In this document: piece after piece, positions 1-9,750 of the stretch
Position numbering within the stretch: the stretch's first letter is position 1
Layout of the letters: each line of letters begins with the position of its first letter
Source of the DNA: Exiguobacterium sp. FSL W8-0210
GTDB lineage: Bacteria; Bacillota; Bacilli; Exiguobacteriales; Exiguobacteriaceae
NCBI RefSeq assembly: GCF_038006045.1
Contig: NZ_JBBOUK010000001.1
Location: 2,335,001-2,399,000, forward strand
DNA length: 64,000 nt
Reading direction: 5' to 3'
Translations under genes and position numbers: made by a program
The notes under the pieces: generated by a model
Told to the model about the DNA's origin: nothing
Seen by the model: the letters and a program-made list of their open reading frames with translations, nothing else
Database searches by the model: none

Positions 1-37
1 ACTCCGACGTGAATAGTCGGCGATTAAGGTTTGTCAT
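1..37 (-). CDS. metK: S-adenosylmethionine synthetase, N-terminal start only
   Basis: Only the first 12 codons lie in the window. Read on the minus strand from an ATG at 37 they give MTNLNRRLFTSES, the usual MetK N terminus of Bacillales. A GGGAGGG ribosome binding site lies at 44-50. MetK makes S-adenosylmethionine from methionine and ATP. The S-box riboswitch directly upstream and the divergent pckA match the conserved metK/pckA arrangement of Bacillus, which supports the call despite the short length. The gene continues past the left edge. Confidence 0.85.
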   Translation of the reverse strand, partial: MTNLNRRLFTSE

Positions 38-102
38 GTATGACCCTCCCAAAAAAGAATTTGACGGTGTACTCATTTCCCCTAGTTGAGTGGGACGGTA
101 AA

Positions 103-293
103 ATGAAAAAAACCTTTCCAAGTCCAAAAAATGGTCAGGGAAAGGTTGTGCGTTCTTCCTTTACCCTCTTATCGTTCGAAGTGTTTACTTCGCTTCAGGA
201 GAGCACCTTTTCCCTCATTAATATGTGAATTAATGTAGGACGGTTGCCGGGTTTCTTCGGGCCTTGTTCCCTCCACCTGCTCAGAATAAGAGT
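103..293 (-). promoter_or_regulatory. S-box (SAM-I) riboswitch with terminator, upstream of metK
   Basis: On the minus strand the core reads GGTGGAGGGAACAAGGCCC then GAAACCCGGCAACC, the SAM-I consensus. The P1 helix pairs CTCTTA (near 287-292) with TAAGAG (166-171). Downstream a hairpin AACCTTTCC/GGAAAGGTT (111-147) followed by a U run is the terminator. High SAM should stop transcription before metK. Confidence 0.93.
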
Positions 294-394
294 ATCCGTT
301 ACGAATTACATGATATAAAGTTGTAACTACTCTGTCAAGCAAGGTTTCAAATTCTAGTCGAAACTTTTTGAAAGAGATGTTAAACTGTTAATGC

Positions 395-408
395 TGAAAG
401 CGTTTCCA
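395..408 (+). promoter_or_regulatory. cre site (CcpA) upstream of pckA
   Basis: TGAAAGCGTTTCCA matches the cre consensus TGNAANCGNTNNCA at every fixed position. It lies about 30 bp upstream of the pckA -35. Carbon catabolite control of PEP carboxykinase would fit its gluconeogenic role. Binding is inferred. Confidence 0.6.
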
Positions 409-437
409 GATAAATAGAAATCAGCACTAGAAAATGA

Positions 438-481
438 TTGCTCTCTCTTTAGTATGTCACATATAATAAATGTGTCATGCT
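438..481 (+). promoter_or_regulatory. pckA promoter with CcpN-like boxes
   Basis: TTGCTC (438-443), an 18-bp spacer and TATAAT (462-467) form a sigma-A promoter. TATGTCACATA (453-463) and TGTGTCATGCT (471-481) each match the remembered CcpN box TRTGHYATAYW at 10 of 11 positions and flank the -10. The first box recurs upstream of glpX. Confidence 0.65.
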
Positions 482-526
482 AAATACAGTGAGCCAAAAC
501 CAACGTAGGGGAAAGGTGGGGTCAGG

Positions 527-2095
527 ATGCCGATAACGGTCCTGAATATCGAAGAACTACTCAAGAAAGAGCATGTGTTCAAACAACTATCTGTTGCTGA
601 ACTTGTCGAACATGCGATTCTAAACGAAGAAGGTGTCCTTGCTGAGAACGGCGCATTATCTGTAGAAACGGGGAAATTTACAGGTCGTTCACCAAAAGAT
701 AAGTTCATCGTCCGTGATTCTTCCTGCGAGTCTCACATTGATTGGGGTCATGTCAACCAACCAATGGATGGAGACAAATTTGAACAATTGTTGCAAAAGG
801 TTCTTCGTTACATGAACGAAGCTGATCATCTCTACTACACAGAAGCTGCTGCTGGAGCAGATACGCACTTCACCCTTCCGGTCCGTGTGCTCACACAATA
901 TGCTTGGCATAACCTGTTTGCCAAACAACTCTTTTTACGCGAGTATCCTGAAGTGGCTGCCTTCGAACCGTTCACGGTCGTCTACGCGCCACATTTCAAA
1001 GCAGATCCTGCCGTTGACGGAACGAACTCCGAGACGTTCATCGCGATGTCGTTCGAACACCGGATCGTCTTGATCGGTGGAACGGAATACGCTGGAGAAA
1101 TCAAAAAGTCGATCTTTTCCGTCATGAACTACCTCTTGCCACAAGAAAACGTCCTTTCGATGCACTGCTCGGCAAACGTCGGACACGAAGGCGACGTCGC
1201 CTTGTTCTTCGGTCTATCTGGTACTGGTAAGACCACCCTTTCAGCCGATGATAGCCGTCAATTGATCGGTGACGATGAGCATGGTTGGTCGCACGATGGT
1301 GTCTTCAACATCGAAGGCGGATGTTACGCGAAGACGGTCAATCTATCGCGTGAAAAAGAACCGCAAATCTTTGACGCGATCCGTTTCGGAACCGTCCTTG
1401 AGAACGTCGTACTCGACGAAGCCCGTCATCCTGATTACGATGATACATCGTTGACGGAAAATACGCGTGCTGCTTATCCGATCACTGCAATCGATAACAT
1501 CGCTGTTCCGTCACGCGCTGGTCATCCGAAGACGATTGTCTTCTTGACAGCTGATGCGTACGGCGTCTTGCCTCCGATCAGCAAATTGACGAAAGAACAA
1601 GCGATGTATCACTTCCTATCAGGATATACATCAAAACTCGCTGGAACAGAACGCGGTGTCACGGAACCAGAAGCGACCTTCTCGACGTGCTTCGGTTCAC
1701 CATTCCTTCCACTGATGCCTGAAAAGTATGCGACGATGCTCGGCGAATTGATTGATCGTCATGGTGTTACCGTTTATCTCGTCAACACGGGCTGGACAGG
1801 CGGTGCTTACGGAACAGGTAGCCGCATGAAGCTATCTTATACACGGACGATGGTCAACGCTGCCGTTAACGGCACACTTGCAACGATTCCAACAGAAGAA
1901 CACCCGATCTTTGGACTTCATATGCCGCTCGAAGTTCCTGGTGTTCCAAGTGAGTTACTCAACCCGGTACGCGTCTGGTCGAATCCGGACGAATACGACA
2001 CACAAGCGCGTTCGCTTGCTGAGAAATTCCAGAACAATTTCCTTCGTTTCGAGAGTGCGACGGATGCGATCAAGTCAGCTGGTCCGCGCCTATAA
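527..2095 (+). CDS. pckA: Phosphoenolpyruvate carboxykinase (ATP)
   Basis: A 522-residue ATP-dependent PEP carboxykinase, full length for the family. It converts oxaloacetate and ATP to PEP, CO2 and ADP, the first committed step of gluconeogenesis in the cytosol. Visible motifs are the N-terminal TGRSPKDKF substrate-site segment (about residues 52-60), the P-loop [11 protein letters not shown] (from about 229), the GDDEHGW metal-binding segment after it, and the late [11 protein letters not shown] stretch. The ATG at 527 follows a GGTGGGG ribosome binding site. It is transcribed divergently from metK and has its own promoter with cre and CcpN-like sites, consistent with repression by glucose. 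Confidence 0.97.
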   Translation: MPITVLNIEELLKKEHVFKQLSVAELVEHAILNEEGVLAENGALSVETGKFTGRSPKDKFIVRDSSCESHIDWGHVNQPMDGDKFEQLLQKVLRYMNEADHLYYTEAAAGADTHFTLPVRVLTQYAWHNLFAKQLFLREYPEVAAFEPFTVVYAPHFKADPAVDGTNSETFIAMSFEHRIVLIGGTEYAGEIKKSIFSVMNYLLPQENVLSMHCSANVGHEGDVALFFGLSGTGKTTLSADDSRQLIGDDEHGWSHDGVFNIEGGCYAKTVNLSREKEPQIFDAIRFGTVLENVVLDEARHPDYDDTSLTENTRAAYPITAIDNIAVPSRAGHPKTIVFLTADAYGVLPPISKLTKEQAMYHFLSGYTSKLAGTERGVTEPEATFSTCFGSPFLPLMPEKYATMLGELIDRHGVTVYLVNTGWTGGAYGTGSRMKLSYTRTMVNAAVNGTLATIPTEEHPIFGLHMPLEVPGVPSELLNPVRVWSNPDEYDTQARSLAEKFQNNFLRFESATDAIKSAGPRL

Positions 2096-2146
2096 AGTAG
2101 AGTTTTCTGACTTGCATCAAAAAGATAGACACCGAATTTACATCAA

Positions 2147-2197
2147 GTAACTAAAAAATCTGAGTCCGGTCTTCACGGACTCAGATTTTTTAGTTAC
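2147..2197. terminator. Bidirectional terminator between pckA and the EAL-HDOD gene
   Basis: A perfect long stem, GTAACTAAAAAATCTGAGTC with its complement, encloses a short loop; A/T runs flank both sides so it can act on either strand. It most likely ends pckA. Confidence 0.85.
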
Positions 2198-2242
2198 TCC
2201 TTAATCCTTAGAAATTCTTCCTATTAGGCGATTCGAGACGAA

Positions 2243-2285
2243 TAAAAACGTGTAATCCTACTCAGTTAAGAGAATGATTACACGT
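2243..2285 (-). terminator. Terminator of the EAL-HDOD gene
   Basis: Minus-strand stem CGTGTAATC/GATTACACG followed by a U run (2243-2248). Confidence 0.7.
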
Positions 2286-2326
2286 CGTCTTATGTCTAGA
2301 AAAAAGTCTTCAAACTCTTTTTTTAG

Positions 2327-3580
2327 TTATATGATCGAGTCTGACTCTTCTTGAATATGTTTTTCTCGCTGCATGAGCCACTCTTGACTTTCCGTCAGTA
2401 ATGCATAGGCTCGCGGAAGTGATACATTTAAACGCTGACTCAGCAGTTCAAACTGATCAAAATCACCTCGATCTGCACTAATCGCAAGCACTAAACAATC
2501 CCGAAACGGATGATCCTTTCCTTGTAGAACAATCTTCAGAGAATCTTCGAGTGGCAATTGATCGATGATATCGTCAATATCAACAGATAATAACGCATCG
2601 ATGTGCGATAACAAGCCAAGCATGTAAGCACTCTCCGGTTGTAGTGTTCGGGTTTCGGTAGCAAAGAGTTCACAGAGCTTCGCACAGTGTAAAGAGGACC
2701 GTAATAACTCATTTGACCACTCATAAGGACTAGCAAGCTTCATCTCACGTAAAACAATCAACGAAATCCAACTTTTGAGTTGCGAAAAGCCAAGCAGTGA
2801 AATCGCTTGACGAACGGAACTGACGGTATTGCGTAAACCCATTCCTGGAGAATTGATCAGCTGTAACACTTGAATACTAATATAGGGATTCGCTTCAATC
2901 TCATCAACGACCTCATCGTACTTTTCATCCGTATCGAGCCATTTCAACATTTTTAACAAAACCGGTAGTTGCGGTGGGACCGCCTTTCCTTTCATCAACA
3001 TCGGTTTAGCATAAAAATATCCCTGAAACCAGTCATATCCCATGTCAAGACACCGTGTATGATCTTCGTGCGTTTCGACACGCTCGGCAAGCATTCGGAT
3101 ATGAGGATAATTGCGACGGACAATATGGAGGATAGCACTTTGCTCGCGAGGGGAAATCGTCTCAATGTCGATTTTAATTAAATCGATCAACTCAAACAAT
3201 TCCGCTCCATGCTGTCGGAGTAAATCCGTCACAAAATCATCGAGTGCTAACGTAAAGCCCGCGTCTTTCCAACTATGTAGAACAGACAGCATCTCTGTAT
3301 CGATCTCAACTGTTTCTAGAATTTCAATGACGAATTGGCTTGGATCCAAATAATGAATCAAGTCACTTTTCAACAGCTCTGCCGTGAAATTAACAAATAG
3401 CTTCTTGCCTTCTGCTACATGATTTACTCCCATATGAACAAGTGTATTCGTCAAAACATCCATCGTCGCTAAATCACCATCAAACACACTGATTTGTTCA
3501 ATCGAACGATACAATAGTTCAAATGCATCAATCGAACCTACTCGATTAACGATGGGTTGACGTGCTAATAAGATATCCAT
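2327..3580 (-). CDS. EAL-HDOD domain protein, PdeH/YuxH-like
   Basis: Two signalling domains in 417 residues. An EAL-type cyclic-di-GMP phosphodiesterase domain (about 1-195) carries the series FELLYR, LFVNF, VIEILE, LALDDF, IKIDI, AERVET and QGYFYAKP, so the usual metal and substrate residues seem present although the signature reads ELL instead of EAL. An HDOD domain follows (about 200-385). The architecture matches YuxH (PdeH) of B. subtilis. The start at 3580 was chosen over upstream ATGs because GGGGG lies about 10 nt before it. It stands alone, convergent with pckA. It may hydrolyse cyclic-di-GMP or only bind it. Confidence 0.85.
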   Translation of the reverse strand: MDILLARQPIVNRVGSIDAFELLYRSIEQISVFDGDLATMDVLTNTLVHMGVNHVAEGKKLFVNFTAELLKSDLIHYLDPSQFVIEILETVEIDTEMLSVLHSWKDAGFTLALDDFVTDLLRQHGAELFELIDLIKIDIETISPREQSAILHIVRRNYPHIRMLAERVETHEDHTRCLDMGYDWFQGYFYAKPMLMKGKAVPPQLPVLLKMLKWLDTDEKYDEVVDEIEANPYISIQVLQLINSPGMGLRNTVSSVRQAISLLGFSQLKSWISLIVLREMKLASPYEWSNELLRSSLHCAKLCELFATETRTLQPESAYMLGLLSHIDALLSVDIDDIIDQLPLEDSLKIVLQGKDHPFRDCLVLAISADRGDFDQFELLSQRLNVSLPRAYALLTESQEWLMQREKHIQEESDSII

Positions 3581-3709
3581 CGTTCTCATGCCCCCTCTAT
3601 TCTTCTCAGATGTCATCTATTATATCAAAGTTTACTTTTTAGGTGATTATTGTTTTTTACAACATATCAATGTTCTTATTTTTTAATTCTATGCCATTTT
3701 CCGTAACAC

Positions 3710-3738
3710 AAAAAAACAGCACGACATTGGTCGTACTG
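3710..3738 (-). terminator. Terminator of ytkD-ytmA
   Basis: Minus-strand stem AGTACGAC/GTCGTGCT with a CAAT loop, followed by seven U residues. Confidence 0.8.
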
Positions 3739-3747
3739 CTTGAACTA

Positions 3748-4512
3748 TCACCTTTCATCCGGATTCCATATACCAGTCTCAAACCAATTCAACACATTCC
3801 GCGTCACACGCAACTTGTCATGAATCGGAAATTGATGGGCATAGGCATAAGTCTGAAGCATCGTTTTTTCGGAATAACGTGCGGCATAAGCCGTCGCGTG
3901 GCGTAAACGAACGTTCTCATCATACGCACCGTGAATCAATAACACTTCACCTTGAGGTTCGACATGGAGCGGCGAGCGAACCGCGTATTCATCAGGAACC
4001 GTATCTGGTGTACCTCCCGTGTATCGCCGCAGCATCTTTTGCATCGTCTTCTGCTCTTCATACGTCCACGTCAACTCCGTCACCCCTGCCCAGGAAACCG
4101 TTCGAGCGACTGGACGGTGATGCGCAAGGAGCAGTGCCATCTGTCCACCACGTGAAAATCCAAATGCGTGAACATGCGAAACACGTTGCTGTAACCAGTC
4201 AAAGGCGCTGCAGGCGTCTTCGATATCGTGATGTCCAAAGTCTTCTTTTCCCGTGCCGCCTAGATTCCCTCGATAGAAAGGTGCCATGACAAAAAAGCCT
4301 GCCTGTGCGAACGCGAGCAATCGAGTCGGTCGGACCATTCCGATCGAACGCGTTCCACCACGCAAGTAGAGAATTCCCTGACCGTTCGCAACTTGCGGGA
4401 GTACGATATAGGCACCGACCCGTTCTCCATCCGCTGTGGTATAAAACATCCGAAACGTCCGAAACGGACCTTGCCGCGGAAGTTCAAACCAATCGGCGTT
4501 CGCTAAGTACAC
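3748..4512 (-). CDS. ytmA: Alpha/beta hydrolase, prolyl oligopeptidase family (YtmA-like)
   Basis: About 254 residues of a single alpha/beta hydrolase fold. The nucleophile elbow GFSRGG, a late HGAYDENV carrying the likely acid, and AHQFPIHD with the likely catalytic histidine make a complete triad. The substrate is unknown; relatives are serine peptidases or esterases. The GTG at 4512 is preferred because GGAG lies 7 nt upstream; an earlier GTG at 4533 has a ribosome site that is too close. Either start overlaps the end of ytkD, so the two are translated as a pair. ytkD-ytmA adjacency near pckA is also seen in B. subtilis. Confidence 0.8.
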   Translation of the reverse strand: MYLANADWFELPRQGPFRTFRMFYTTADGERVGAYIVLPQVANGQGILYLRGGTRSIGMVRPTRLLAFAQAGFFVMAPFYRGNLGGTGKEDFGHHDIEDACSAFDWLQQRVSHVHAFGFSRGGQMALLLAHHRPVARTVSWAGVTELTWTYEEQKTMQKMLRRYTGGTPDTVPDEYAVRSPLHVEPQGEVLLIHGAYDENVRLRHATAYAARYSEKTMLQTYAYAHQFPIHDKLRVTRNVLNWFETGIWNPDER

Positions 4513-4957
4513 GGAGCGTCTCCGGAAGGACACGGTCCTTCATCATGAAACTGTATTGTCGATTCGTATCGAGACGTTCAGGGAGTTCCTCGAATAGAAA
4601 AGCACCGTCCGTTTCATCCACGGCAAGATGAGACGACAATGATCCGATTTGCGCGAAGTAGATGTTTTTGATGATCGTATCGCCTTTTCCGGCAACCCGA
4701 TACTGCCCAACATATGAGAGGGAATCGATTTCCCCACCTGTCTCTTCCATCACTTCACGACGTGCAGCTTCTTCCGCCGTTTCCCCTGGTTCAACCTTTC
4801 CACCAGGAAATTCATAACCACGTTGCTTATGATGGGTCAGCAACCATTTTCCTTCGTACACGGCAATGACCCATACGTGCAAGGGACGATCCGAGAACGG
4901 ATGGTCATCAAAACTTAACTCCACTTGATTTTGATAATAATCCAAGAATGTAATCAC
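4484..4957 (-). CDS. ytkD: Nudix hydrolase, YtkD-like nucleoside triphosphatase
   Basis: A 157-residue Nudix protein. The Nudix box runs [24 protein letters not shown] with the REVMEE core intact, so metal-dependent pyrophosphohydrolase activity is expected. YtkD of B. subtilis hydrolyses nucleoside triphosphates including oxidised ones. [13 protein letters not shown] near the N terminus aligns with remembered YtkD sequence and places the start at the GTG at 4957, which has AGGTG 7 nt upstream; a longer GTG start at 4990 is possible. First gene of a two-gene unit with ytmA. Confidence 0.85.
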   Translation of the reverse strand: MITFLDYYQNQVELSFDDHPFSDRPLHVWVIAVYEGKWLLTHHKQRGYEFPGGKVEPGETAEEAARREVMEETGGEIDSLSYVGQYRVAGKGDTIIKNIYFAQIGSLSSHLAVDETDGAFLFEELPERLDTNRQYSFMMKDRVLPETLRVLSERRLV

Positions 4958-5080
4958 GTACGTGCACCTCATTTCTTCTTCTAACTTCACTTTACCTGTT
5001 TCACGGGTATTCTAAAAGTGAAAACGCTAGGATTACCTGTAAATCTGGAAAATGATAGCCTACTATCATCCGCTAAAGAC

Positions 5081-5120
5081 AAAAAAACAGCCGATGTTCC
5101 ACTAGGGAACGATCGACTGT
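5081..5120 (-). terminator. Terminator of pgi
   Basis: Minus-strand stem ACAGTCGATCGTTCC/GGAACATCGGCTGT with a short loop and seven U residues. Confidence 0.85.
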
Positions 5121-5129
5121 CGTTTCATA

Positions 5130-6479
5130 TTACTTCAAACGTGCTTCGAGTTCTGCTTTTTCTGCTTCGAATCCTGGTTTCCCAAGAAGAGCGAACATGT
5201 TTTTCTTGTACGCTTCGACGCCTGGCTGATCAAATGGGTTCACTCCGAGGAGGTAACCACTCATCGCACAAGCTTTTTCGAAGAAGTAGAACAGGAATCC
5301 GAGGTGATACGGTGTCATCTCTGGAAGTTCGACTGTCAAGTTCGGTACTTGTCCGTCCGTGTGCGCAAGCAACGTACCTTCTGCTGCTTTACCGTTGACG
5401 AATTGAATCGACTTCCCTGCAAGGAAGTTCAATCCATCGAGATCCTGAGCATCTTCTTCGATCGTCAATGCATGACGTGCTTGACCGACTTTGATGACTG
5501 TCTCGAACAGGTCACGACGACCTTCTTGGACGTATTGTCCCATCGAGTGAAGATCCGTCGAGAAGTCGACTGCTGCTGGGAAGATCCCTTTGAAGTCTTT
5601 TCCTTCTGACTCGCCGTATAATTGTTTCCACCACTCTGACACATAATGAAGTGCTGGTTCGTAGTTGACGAGAAGCTCGATCGTCTTCCCTTTCGCATAG
5701 AGCGCATTTCGAACGACCGCGTATTGATACGCTTCGTTGTCAGCTAGGTTTTCGCTCGCGTAGCGCTCTTGCGCGTCACGGGCACCTTGCATCAACTCTT
5801 CGATTGAAATACCAGCTGCTGCGATCGGTAATAGACCAACCGGTGTCAACACAGAGAAACGGCCGCCGACATCATCCGGAATGACGAATGTCTCGTATCC
5901 TTCAGAGTCTGCGAGTGTTTTTAATGCACCACGCGCTTTATCCGTCGTTGCATAAATCCGGTGTTTGGCTTCTGCTTTACCGTATTTCTCTTCCATGAAC
6001 GATTTCAAGAGACGGAACGAAATTGCTGGTTCTGTCGTCGTACCCGATTTCGAGATGATGTTGACCGATACATCTTTTCCTTCGAGGACTTCGAATAAAT
6101 CGTGCAGATACGTCGATGAGATATTATGACCTGCATAGATGATTTGTGGTGCTTTGCGATCTTCTTTTGATAACAAGTTATGGAATGAGTGTCCGAGCAT
6201 CTCGATCGCAGCGCGCGCTCCGAGATACGAACCGCCGATTCCGACGACTAACAACACATCAGAATCCGACTTGATTTTTTCTGCAGACGCTTGGATGCGT
6301 GCAAATTCCGCTTGATCGTAATTCGTCGGAAGATCTACCCATCCTAAGAAATCACTTCCTGCACCTGTTCCTGCATGAATCGCATGGTGAAGCGTCTTTA
6401 CCGTTTCCGCCATATGATCTACTTCATGTTGACCTACGAATTGTAGGGCTTTCGAATAATCAAAACGTACTGTTGACAT
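5130..6479 (-). CDS. pgi: Glucose-6-phosphate isomerase
   Basis: A 449-residue phosphoglucose isomerase of the short bacterial type. It interconverts glucose-6-phosphate and fructose-6-phosphate in the cytosol. Motifs include [13 protein letters not shown] in the sugar phosphate-binding SIS fold, [10 protein letters not shown], and the signature [15 protein letters not shown] carrying the catalytic histidine. The start at 6479 follows AAGGAGGACGATGGC; in-frame ATG codons further upstream lack a ribosome site. It lies downstream of the iron alcohol dehydrogenase on the same strand, the same neighbours as yugJ/K-pgi in B. subtilis. Confidence 0.97.
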   Translation of the reverse strand: MSTVRFDYSKALQFVGQHEVDHMAETVKTLHHAIHAGTGAGSDFLGWVDLPTNYDQAEFARIQASAEKIKSDSDVLLVVGIGGSYLGARAAIEMLGHSFHNLLSKEDRKAPQIIYAGHNISSTYLHDLFEVLEGKDVSVNIISKSGTTTEPAISFRLLKSFMEEKYGKAEAKHRIYATTDKARGALKTLADSEGYETFVIPDDVGGRFSVLTPVGLLPIAAAGISIEELMQGARDAQERYASENLADNEAYQYAVVRNALYAKGKTIELLVNYEPALHYVSEWWKQLYGESEGKDFKGIFPAAVDFSTDLHSMGQYVQEGRRDLFETVIKVGQARHALTIEEDAQDLDGLNFLAGKSIQFVNGKAAEGTLLAHTDGQVPNLTVELPEMTPYHLGFLFYFFEKACAMSGYLLGVNPFDQPGVEAYKKNMFALLGKPGFEAEKAELEARLK

Positions 6480-6514
6480 GCCATCGTCCTCCTTATTCAT
6501 TCGCAACGAAATGC

Positions 6515-6550
6515 GACCTTCCTTTTCATTAAAACGCAAGAAGGAAGGTC
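6515..6550. repeat. Inverted repeat between adh and pgi
   Basis: GACCTTCCTT and AAGGAAGGTC form a perfect 10-bp stem with a 16-nt loop. There is no clear U run on the minus strand, so it may be a weak attenuator or an mRNA-stabilising hairpin. Confidence 0.4.
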
Positions 6551-6592
6551 ATTCAAGTCTTTTGTGAAATGAGTAGCAAATGTTACAGATTG

Positions 6593-7759
6593 TTATAGGG
6601 CAGCTGTCACGATTTGACGAACGTCTTCGTTTCCAAGTGATTTGAAGTTTCCGAAGTCGCCGCGTGTCATTGCTGACTTGACGATTGCGTCAACTGTATC
6701 TTCTTTGATGTCGTAATCAGCGAGACGATTCGGTGCACCGAGTGATGTCCAGAAAGCACTGATTGCGTCGATTGTCGCGTGTGCTGCTTCCATCTCTGAT
6801 TTACCTTCCGTATCAACGTTAAAGACGTTCTCACCGAGTGTGACGAAACGATGTGCGTTTGATTCGTCGAGTACGTGGCGCATCCAGTTCGGGAAGAGGA
6901 TCGCAAGTCCACCTGCGTGCGGGATATCGTGAACAGCTGAAACCGCGTGCTCGATGTTGTGTGATGCCCAGTCTCCACGTGCGCCCATTTGAAGGACACC
7001 GTTGAGCGCCATCGTACCAGCGAAGAGAATCGTGCCACGAAGTTCAACGTTCTCGAGATCGTTGACGAGTTTTGGTGCTGCTTCGACGACTGCTTTCATG
7101 ACACCTTCTGTCATCCGTTCTTGGACCGGTGCATGCGCAGGGTGGAAGTATTGCTCGAGGCAGTGGCTCATCATATCGACGATACCGTAGATTGTTTGAT
7201 CTTTTGGCACACTGACTGTGTACTTCGGATCAAGGATTGAGAATGTTGGGAACGTAAGCGGGCTACCCCAACCGTACTTCTCTTGTGTCTTCCAGTTCGT
7301 GATGACGGATCCTGAGTTCATCTCAGAACCTGTTGCTGCAAGCGTCAAGACTGTTCCGAATGGGATGACTGTTTCTGGTGTTGCTTTGCCGATGACGAGA
7401 TCCCATGCTTCGCCTTCATAAGGAATACCAGCAGCAATCAATTTCGTGCAGTCGATGACAGAACCGCCACCGAGTGCAAGCAATGCGTCAACGCCTGCTT
7501 CACGTGCAATTTTGATACCGCGCTCTGCTGTCTCGATACGCGGGTTCGGTTCGACACCGTCGCATTCGACGTACTCGATTCCTGCCGCGTTGAGTTCACG
7601 TGTGACATCATCATAGACGCCATTACGTTTAATACTGCCGCCACCGAAGACGAGCATGACTTTCTTTGCACCGAGTGCTTCGAGTTGTGGTTTCAGTTGG
7701 CTGACTTGACCGTCACCAAAAATAAGTCTTGTTGGATTGCGATATTCAAAGTTTTCCAT
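6593..7759 (-). CDS. Iron-containing alcohol dehydrogenase (YugJ/YugK-like)
   Basis: A 388-residue group III (iron-type) alcohol dehydrogenase, most like the butanol-dehydrogenase-type YugJ and YugK of B. subtilis. GGGS loops ([17 protein letters not shown]) mark the NAD(P) site; the metal ligands fall in [11 protein letters not shown] and HDIPHAGG. The likely reaction is NAD(P)H-dependent reduction of aldehydes; the physiological substrate cannot be read. [12 protein letters not shown] was taken as the N terminus because GGAGG lies 9-10 nt before the ATG at 7759. B. subtilis has two copies here, this genome one. Confidence 0.9.
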   Translation of the reverse strand: MENFEYRNPTRLIFGDGQVSQLKPQLEALGAKKVMLVFGGGSIKRNGVYDDVTRELNAAGIEYVECDGVEPNPRIETAERGIKIAREAGVDALLALGGGSVIDCTKLIAAGIPYEGEAWDLVIGKATPETVIPFGTVLTLAATGSEMNSGSVITNWKTQEKYGWGSPLTFPTFSILDPKYTVSVPKDQTIYGIVDMMSHCLEQYFHPAHAPVQERMTEGVMKAVVEAAPKLVNDLENVELRGTILFAGTMALNGVLQMGARGDWASHNIEHAVSAVHDIPHAGGLAILFPNWMRHVLDESNAHRFVTLGENVFNVDTEGKSEMEAAHATIDAISAFWTSLGAPNRLADYDIKEDTVDAIVKSAMTRGDFGNFKSLGNEDVRQIVTAAL

Positions 7760-7855
7760 CTGTGTTGCCTCCTCAATAAGTAATGAACACCTTACATTAT
7801 CCACACATTCCCTTTTCACATCTAATTTAATGCTTATTCTATGTAAAAATCGCAT

Positions 7856-7888
7856 AAAAAAAAGAGAACCGACCGATGTCGATTCTCT
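7856..7888 (-). terminator. Terminator of yugI
   Basis: Minus-strand stem AGAGAATCGAC/GTCGGTTCTCT followed by eight U residues. Confidence 0.85.
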
Positions 7889-7896
7889 CATGTGGC

Positions 7897-8289
7897 TTAT
7901 TTTTGGAAGTTTGATTTTTCAATCCATTCTTCCAATTTACCTTTAAGAACGTTGAATCCAGGTGCTTCTTCTTGTTTGAAAGCAGGACCTGCATCGCGAC
8001 GTCCAGCGTTTTTGCGTGGACCTTTCGCGCGTGCTTCACGTTTTGGAGCTTCCTGAGTTGCTTTGATCGAAAGCTTCATTTTTTTGTTAGCTTCGTCGAT
8101 GTCGAGAACTTTAACAGTTACTTCATCGCCAACTTTTACGTAATCGTTGATGTCTTTTACGTAATCGTGTGAGATTTCTGAGATGTGGACGAGACCTTGT
8201 GTTTGCTCGTCAAGTGCTACGAAAGCACCGAAGTTTTGAATACCAGTTACTTTACCAGTAACGACTTGGTCTTTTTCAAAGTTTGCCAT
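7897..8289 (-). CDS. yugI: S1-domain RNA-binding protein, general stress protein 13 (YugI)
   Basis: A 130-residue protein with one S1 RNA-binding domain in residues 3-76 ([41 protein letters not shown]), then a basic, flexible tail and a short C-terminal helix. It matches general stress protein 13 of B. subtilis, thought to associate with ribosomes. The start follows GGGAG. Monocistronic, with its own promoter and terminator. Confidence 0.92.
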   Translation of the reverse strand: MANFEKDQVVTGKVTGIQNFGAFVALDEQTQGLVHISEISHDYVKDINDYVKVGDEVTVKVLDIDEANKKMKLSIKATQEAPKREARAKGPRKNAGRRDAGPAFKQEEAPGFNVLKGKLEEWIEKSNFQK

Positions 8290-8323
8290 AATGTATACAC
8301 TCCCTAACTAAATTCATCAACTT

Positions 8324-8352
8324 ATAATAACACACTTTTCTTGTATCGTAAA
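8324..8352 (-). promoter_or_regulatory. yugI promoter
   Basis: Minus-strand TTTACG (8347-8352), 17-bp spacer, TATTAT (8324-8329), about 35 bp before the yugI ATG. Confidence 0.6.
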
Positions 8353-8433
8353 AAATATTTTTGGAATTTGTTTATTTTTTATTTCACAAGGGAACATTTT
8401 AGTAGCAAGACTTCAAGTATTCCCCCTGATTCT

Positions 8434-8463
8434 GCCGAACTTTCCGAGTTCGGCCCTTTTTTT
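8434..8463 (+). terminator. Plus-strand terminator with no assigned gene
   Basis: GCCGAACT/AGTTCGGC with a TTCCG loop and eight T residues is a textbook terminator reading rightward. No plus-strand gene lies to its left for over 6 kb; it may block antisense reading or end an unseen short RNA. Confidence 0.65.
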
Positions 8464-8540
8464 GTTCTTTTACTCAATTGACCTAAAAAACAGATACCGA
8501 AAAGTGATATGAGCGACTTTCAAAACGCTCTAATAAAAAC

Positions 8541-8661
8541 GGACAGTCTCGGTCTGCTCGCTTTCCGCGGACAAGCCCTCATGCCGCTTCAGATGCGTCG
8601 CATCTTCAAGGGTCATGATGACTTGTTTTTCCGCAGGAGTCGAGCAGAACCTCACCTGTCC
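8541..8661 (+). repeat. Structured repeat, copy A
   Basis: Ends form nested inverted repeats: GGACAG/CTGTCC outside and TCTGCTCG/CGAGCAGA inside. Between them are GCTTTCCGCGG near the left and TTTTTCCGCAGGAGTCGAG near the right, with an inner ACAAG/CTTGT pairing. The same layout recurs at 16058-16203 (minus) and 32364-32519 (plus). It lies 3' of nrdF; the remainder of the 8290-8706 gap shows no gene. Confidence 0.7.
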
Positions 8662-8706
8662 TAGCGTAAAGGAAATATAGAGTAGAAGCAATCATCAATT
8701 GATTAC

Positions 8707-9750
8707 TTACAGATCGTCGAATCCATTCGCATCCGTTACTTTCGCATACGAACGTGATTTTTGTTCGAAGAAGTCTGATTTCGTCGCGTTCATCGAATCA
8801 TCTGAATACGCACGAATCCATGGCATGACGTCTTCGTCGTGCCCTTCATAAAGATCCGACAAACCGATGACGCGAAGGCGTTTGTTCGCGAGATATTTAA
8901 CGTAGTCACGCATTTCACTGACGTCAAGTCCGTCTAGATCACGTAAGACGTATTCGCTCCACTCGATTTCAAGATCAACGGCACGCTTGAACGTGTCATA
9001 GACGAATTGTGTGAATGAGCCATCGGCATCAATTTCCGGATGCTCCGACAAGACAGCACGTAACAATTGACTGATGAAGTACGAGTGTTGCAATTCGTCA
9101 CGTTGAATGTAGCTGATCATCGTCGATGTTCCGACCATCTTTTGATGACGCGCTAAGTTATAGAAGAAGGCAAAGCCTGAATAGAAGTTGATTCCTTCAA
9201 GAACGATCGAAGCAACAAGCGATTTCGCGAAGTTTTCTGGAGTCCGGTCATTTTGGAAATCTTCGTATAAATCAAGAATGAATGCATTACGCTTCATGAC
9301 CATGTCATCGTCTTTCGCGATATCGAAAATCCGGTTTTGTTCAGCCAATGGAACTAAGCTGGATAAGACGTAGCTGTACGATTGATTATGAACGACTTCC
9401 TGTTGCGCAACGATTGCAAGAATCGCATGAACCGATGAATCCGATGTGAACATTGCCGATTCCAAGATATAACGTGTCTGAACCGAGTCAAGGATCGAGA
9501 GTAGCCCGATGATTCGTTTGAAGGCATCCTGTTCCCGTTCGCTCAGTTGATTCCACTGTTGCATATCCTTCGACATTGAAATCTCATCTGGAATCCAGAA
9601 GTTCGATAACAGTTGTTTGTAAATCGAATAAAACTGTGGATACGCAATGTCGTTCCAGTTGACGATGGCACTCGTTTCGCCACCGATGATCGCTGTCGCG
9701 CGATTCGGATGACGTGCATCAAGCAGTTTGATTTTTTGTAGCTGTTCCAT
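8707..9750 (-). CDS. nrdF: Ribonucleotide reductase class I beta subunit
   Basis: A 347-residue radical-generating subunit that pairs with the alpha subunit to make deoxynucleotides. Metal ligands are visible: Asp88 (SILDSVQ), Glu118 and His121 (QQEVVHNQ), a Glu in VLEGINFYSG, and Glu/His in RDELQHSYF. Tyr125 in HNQSYSYV is the likely radical tyrosine, so this is not a metal-free class Ie enzyme. The ATG follows AAGGAG at 9 nt. Its start overlaps the flavodoxin gene by 32 nt. It is the last gene of the operon; the assignment as NrdF rather than NrdB is uncertain. Confidence 0.9.
   Translation of the reverse strand: MEQLQKIKLLDARHPNRATAIIGGETSAIVNWNDIAYPQFYSIYKQLLSNFWIPDEISMSKDMQQWNQLSEREQDAFKRIIGLLSILDSVQTRYILESAMFTSDSSVHAILAIVAQQEVVHNQSYSYVLSSLVPLAEQNRIFDIAKDDDMVMKRNAFILDLYEDFQNDRTPENFAKSLVASIVLEGINFYSGFAFFYNLARHQKMVGTSTMISYIQRDELQHSYFISQLLRAVLSEHPEIDADGSFTQFVYDTFKRAVDLEIEWSEYVLRDLDGLDVSEMRDYVKYLANKRLRVIGLSDLYEGHDEDVMPWIRAYSDDSMNATKSDFFEQKSRSYAKVTDANGFDDL

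Noticed and set aside
6515-6550. Inverted repeat as a firm terminator of adh
   Set aside because: Loop of 16 nt and no U run; left as a repeat only.
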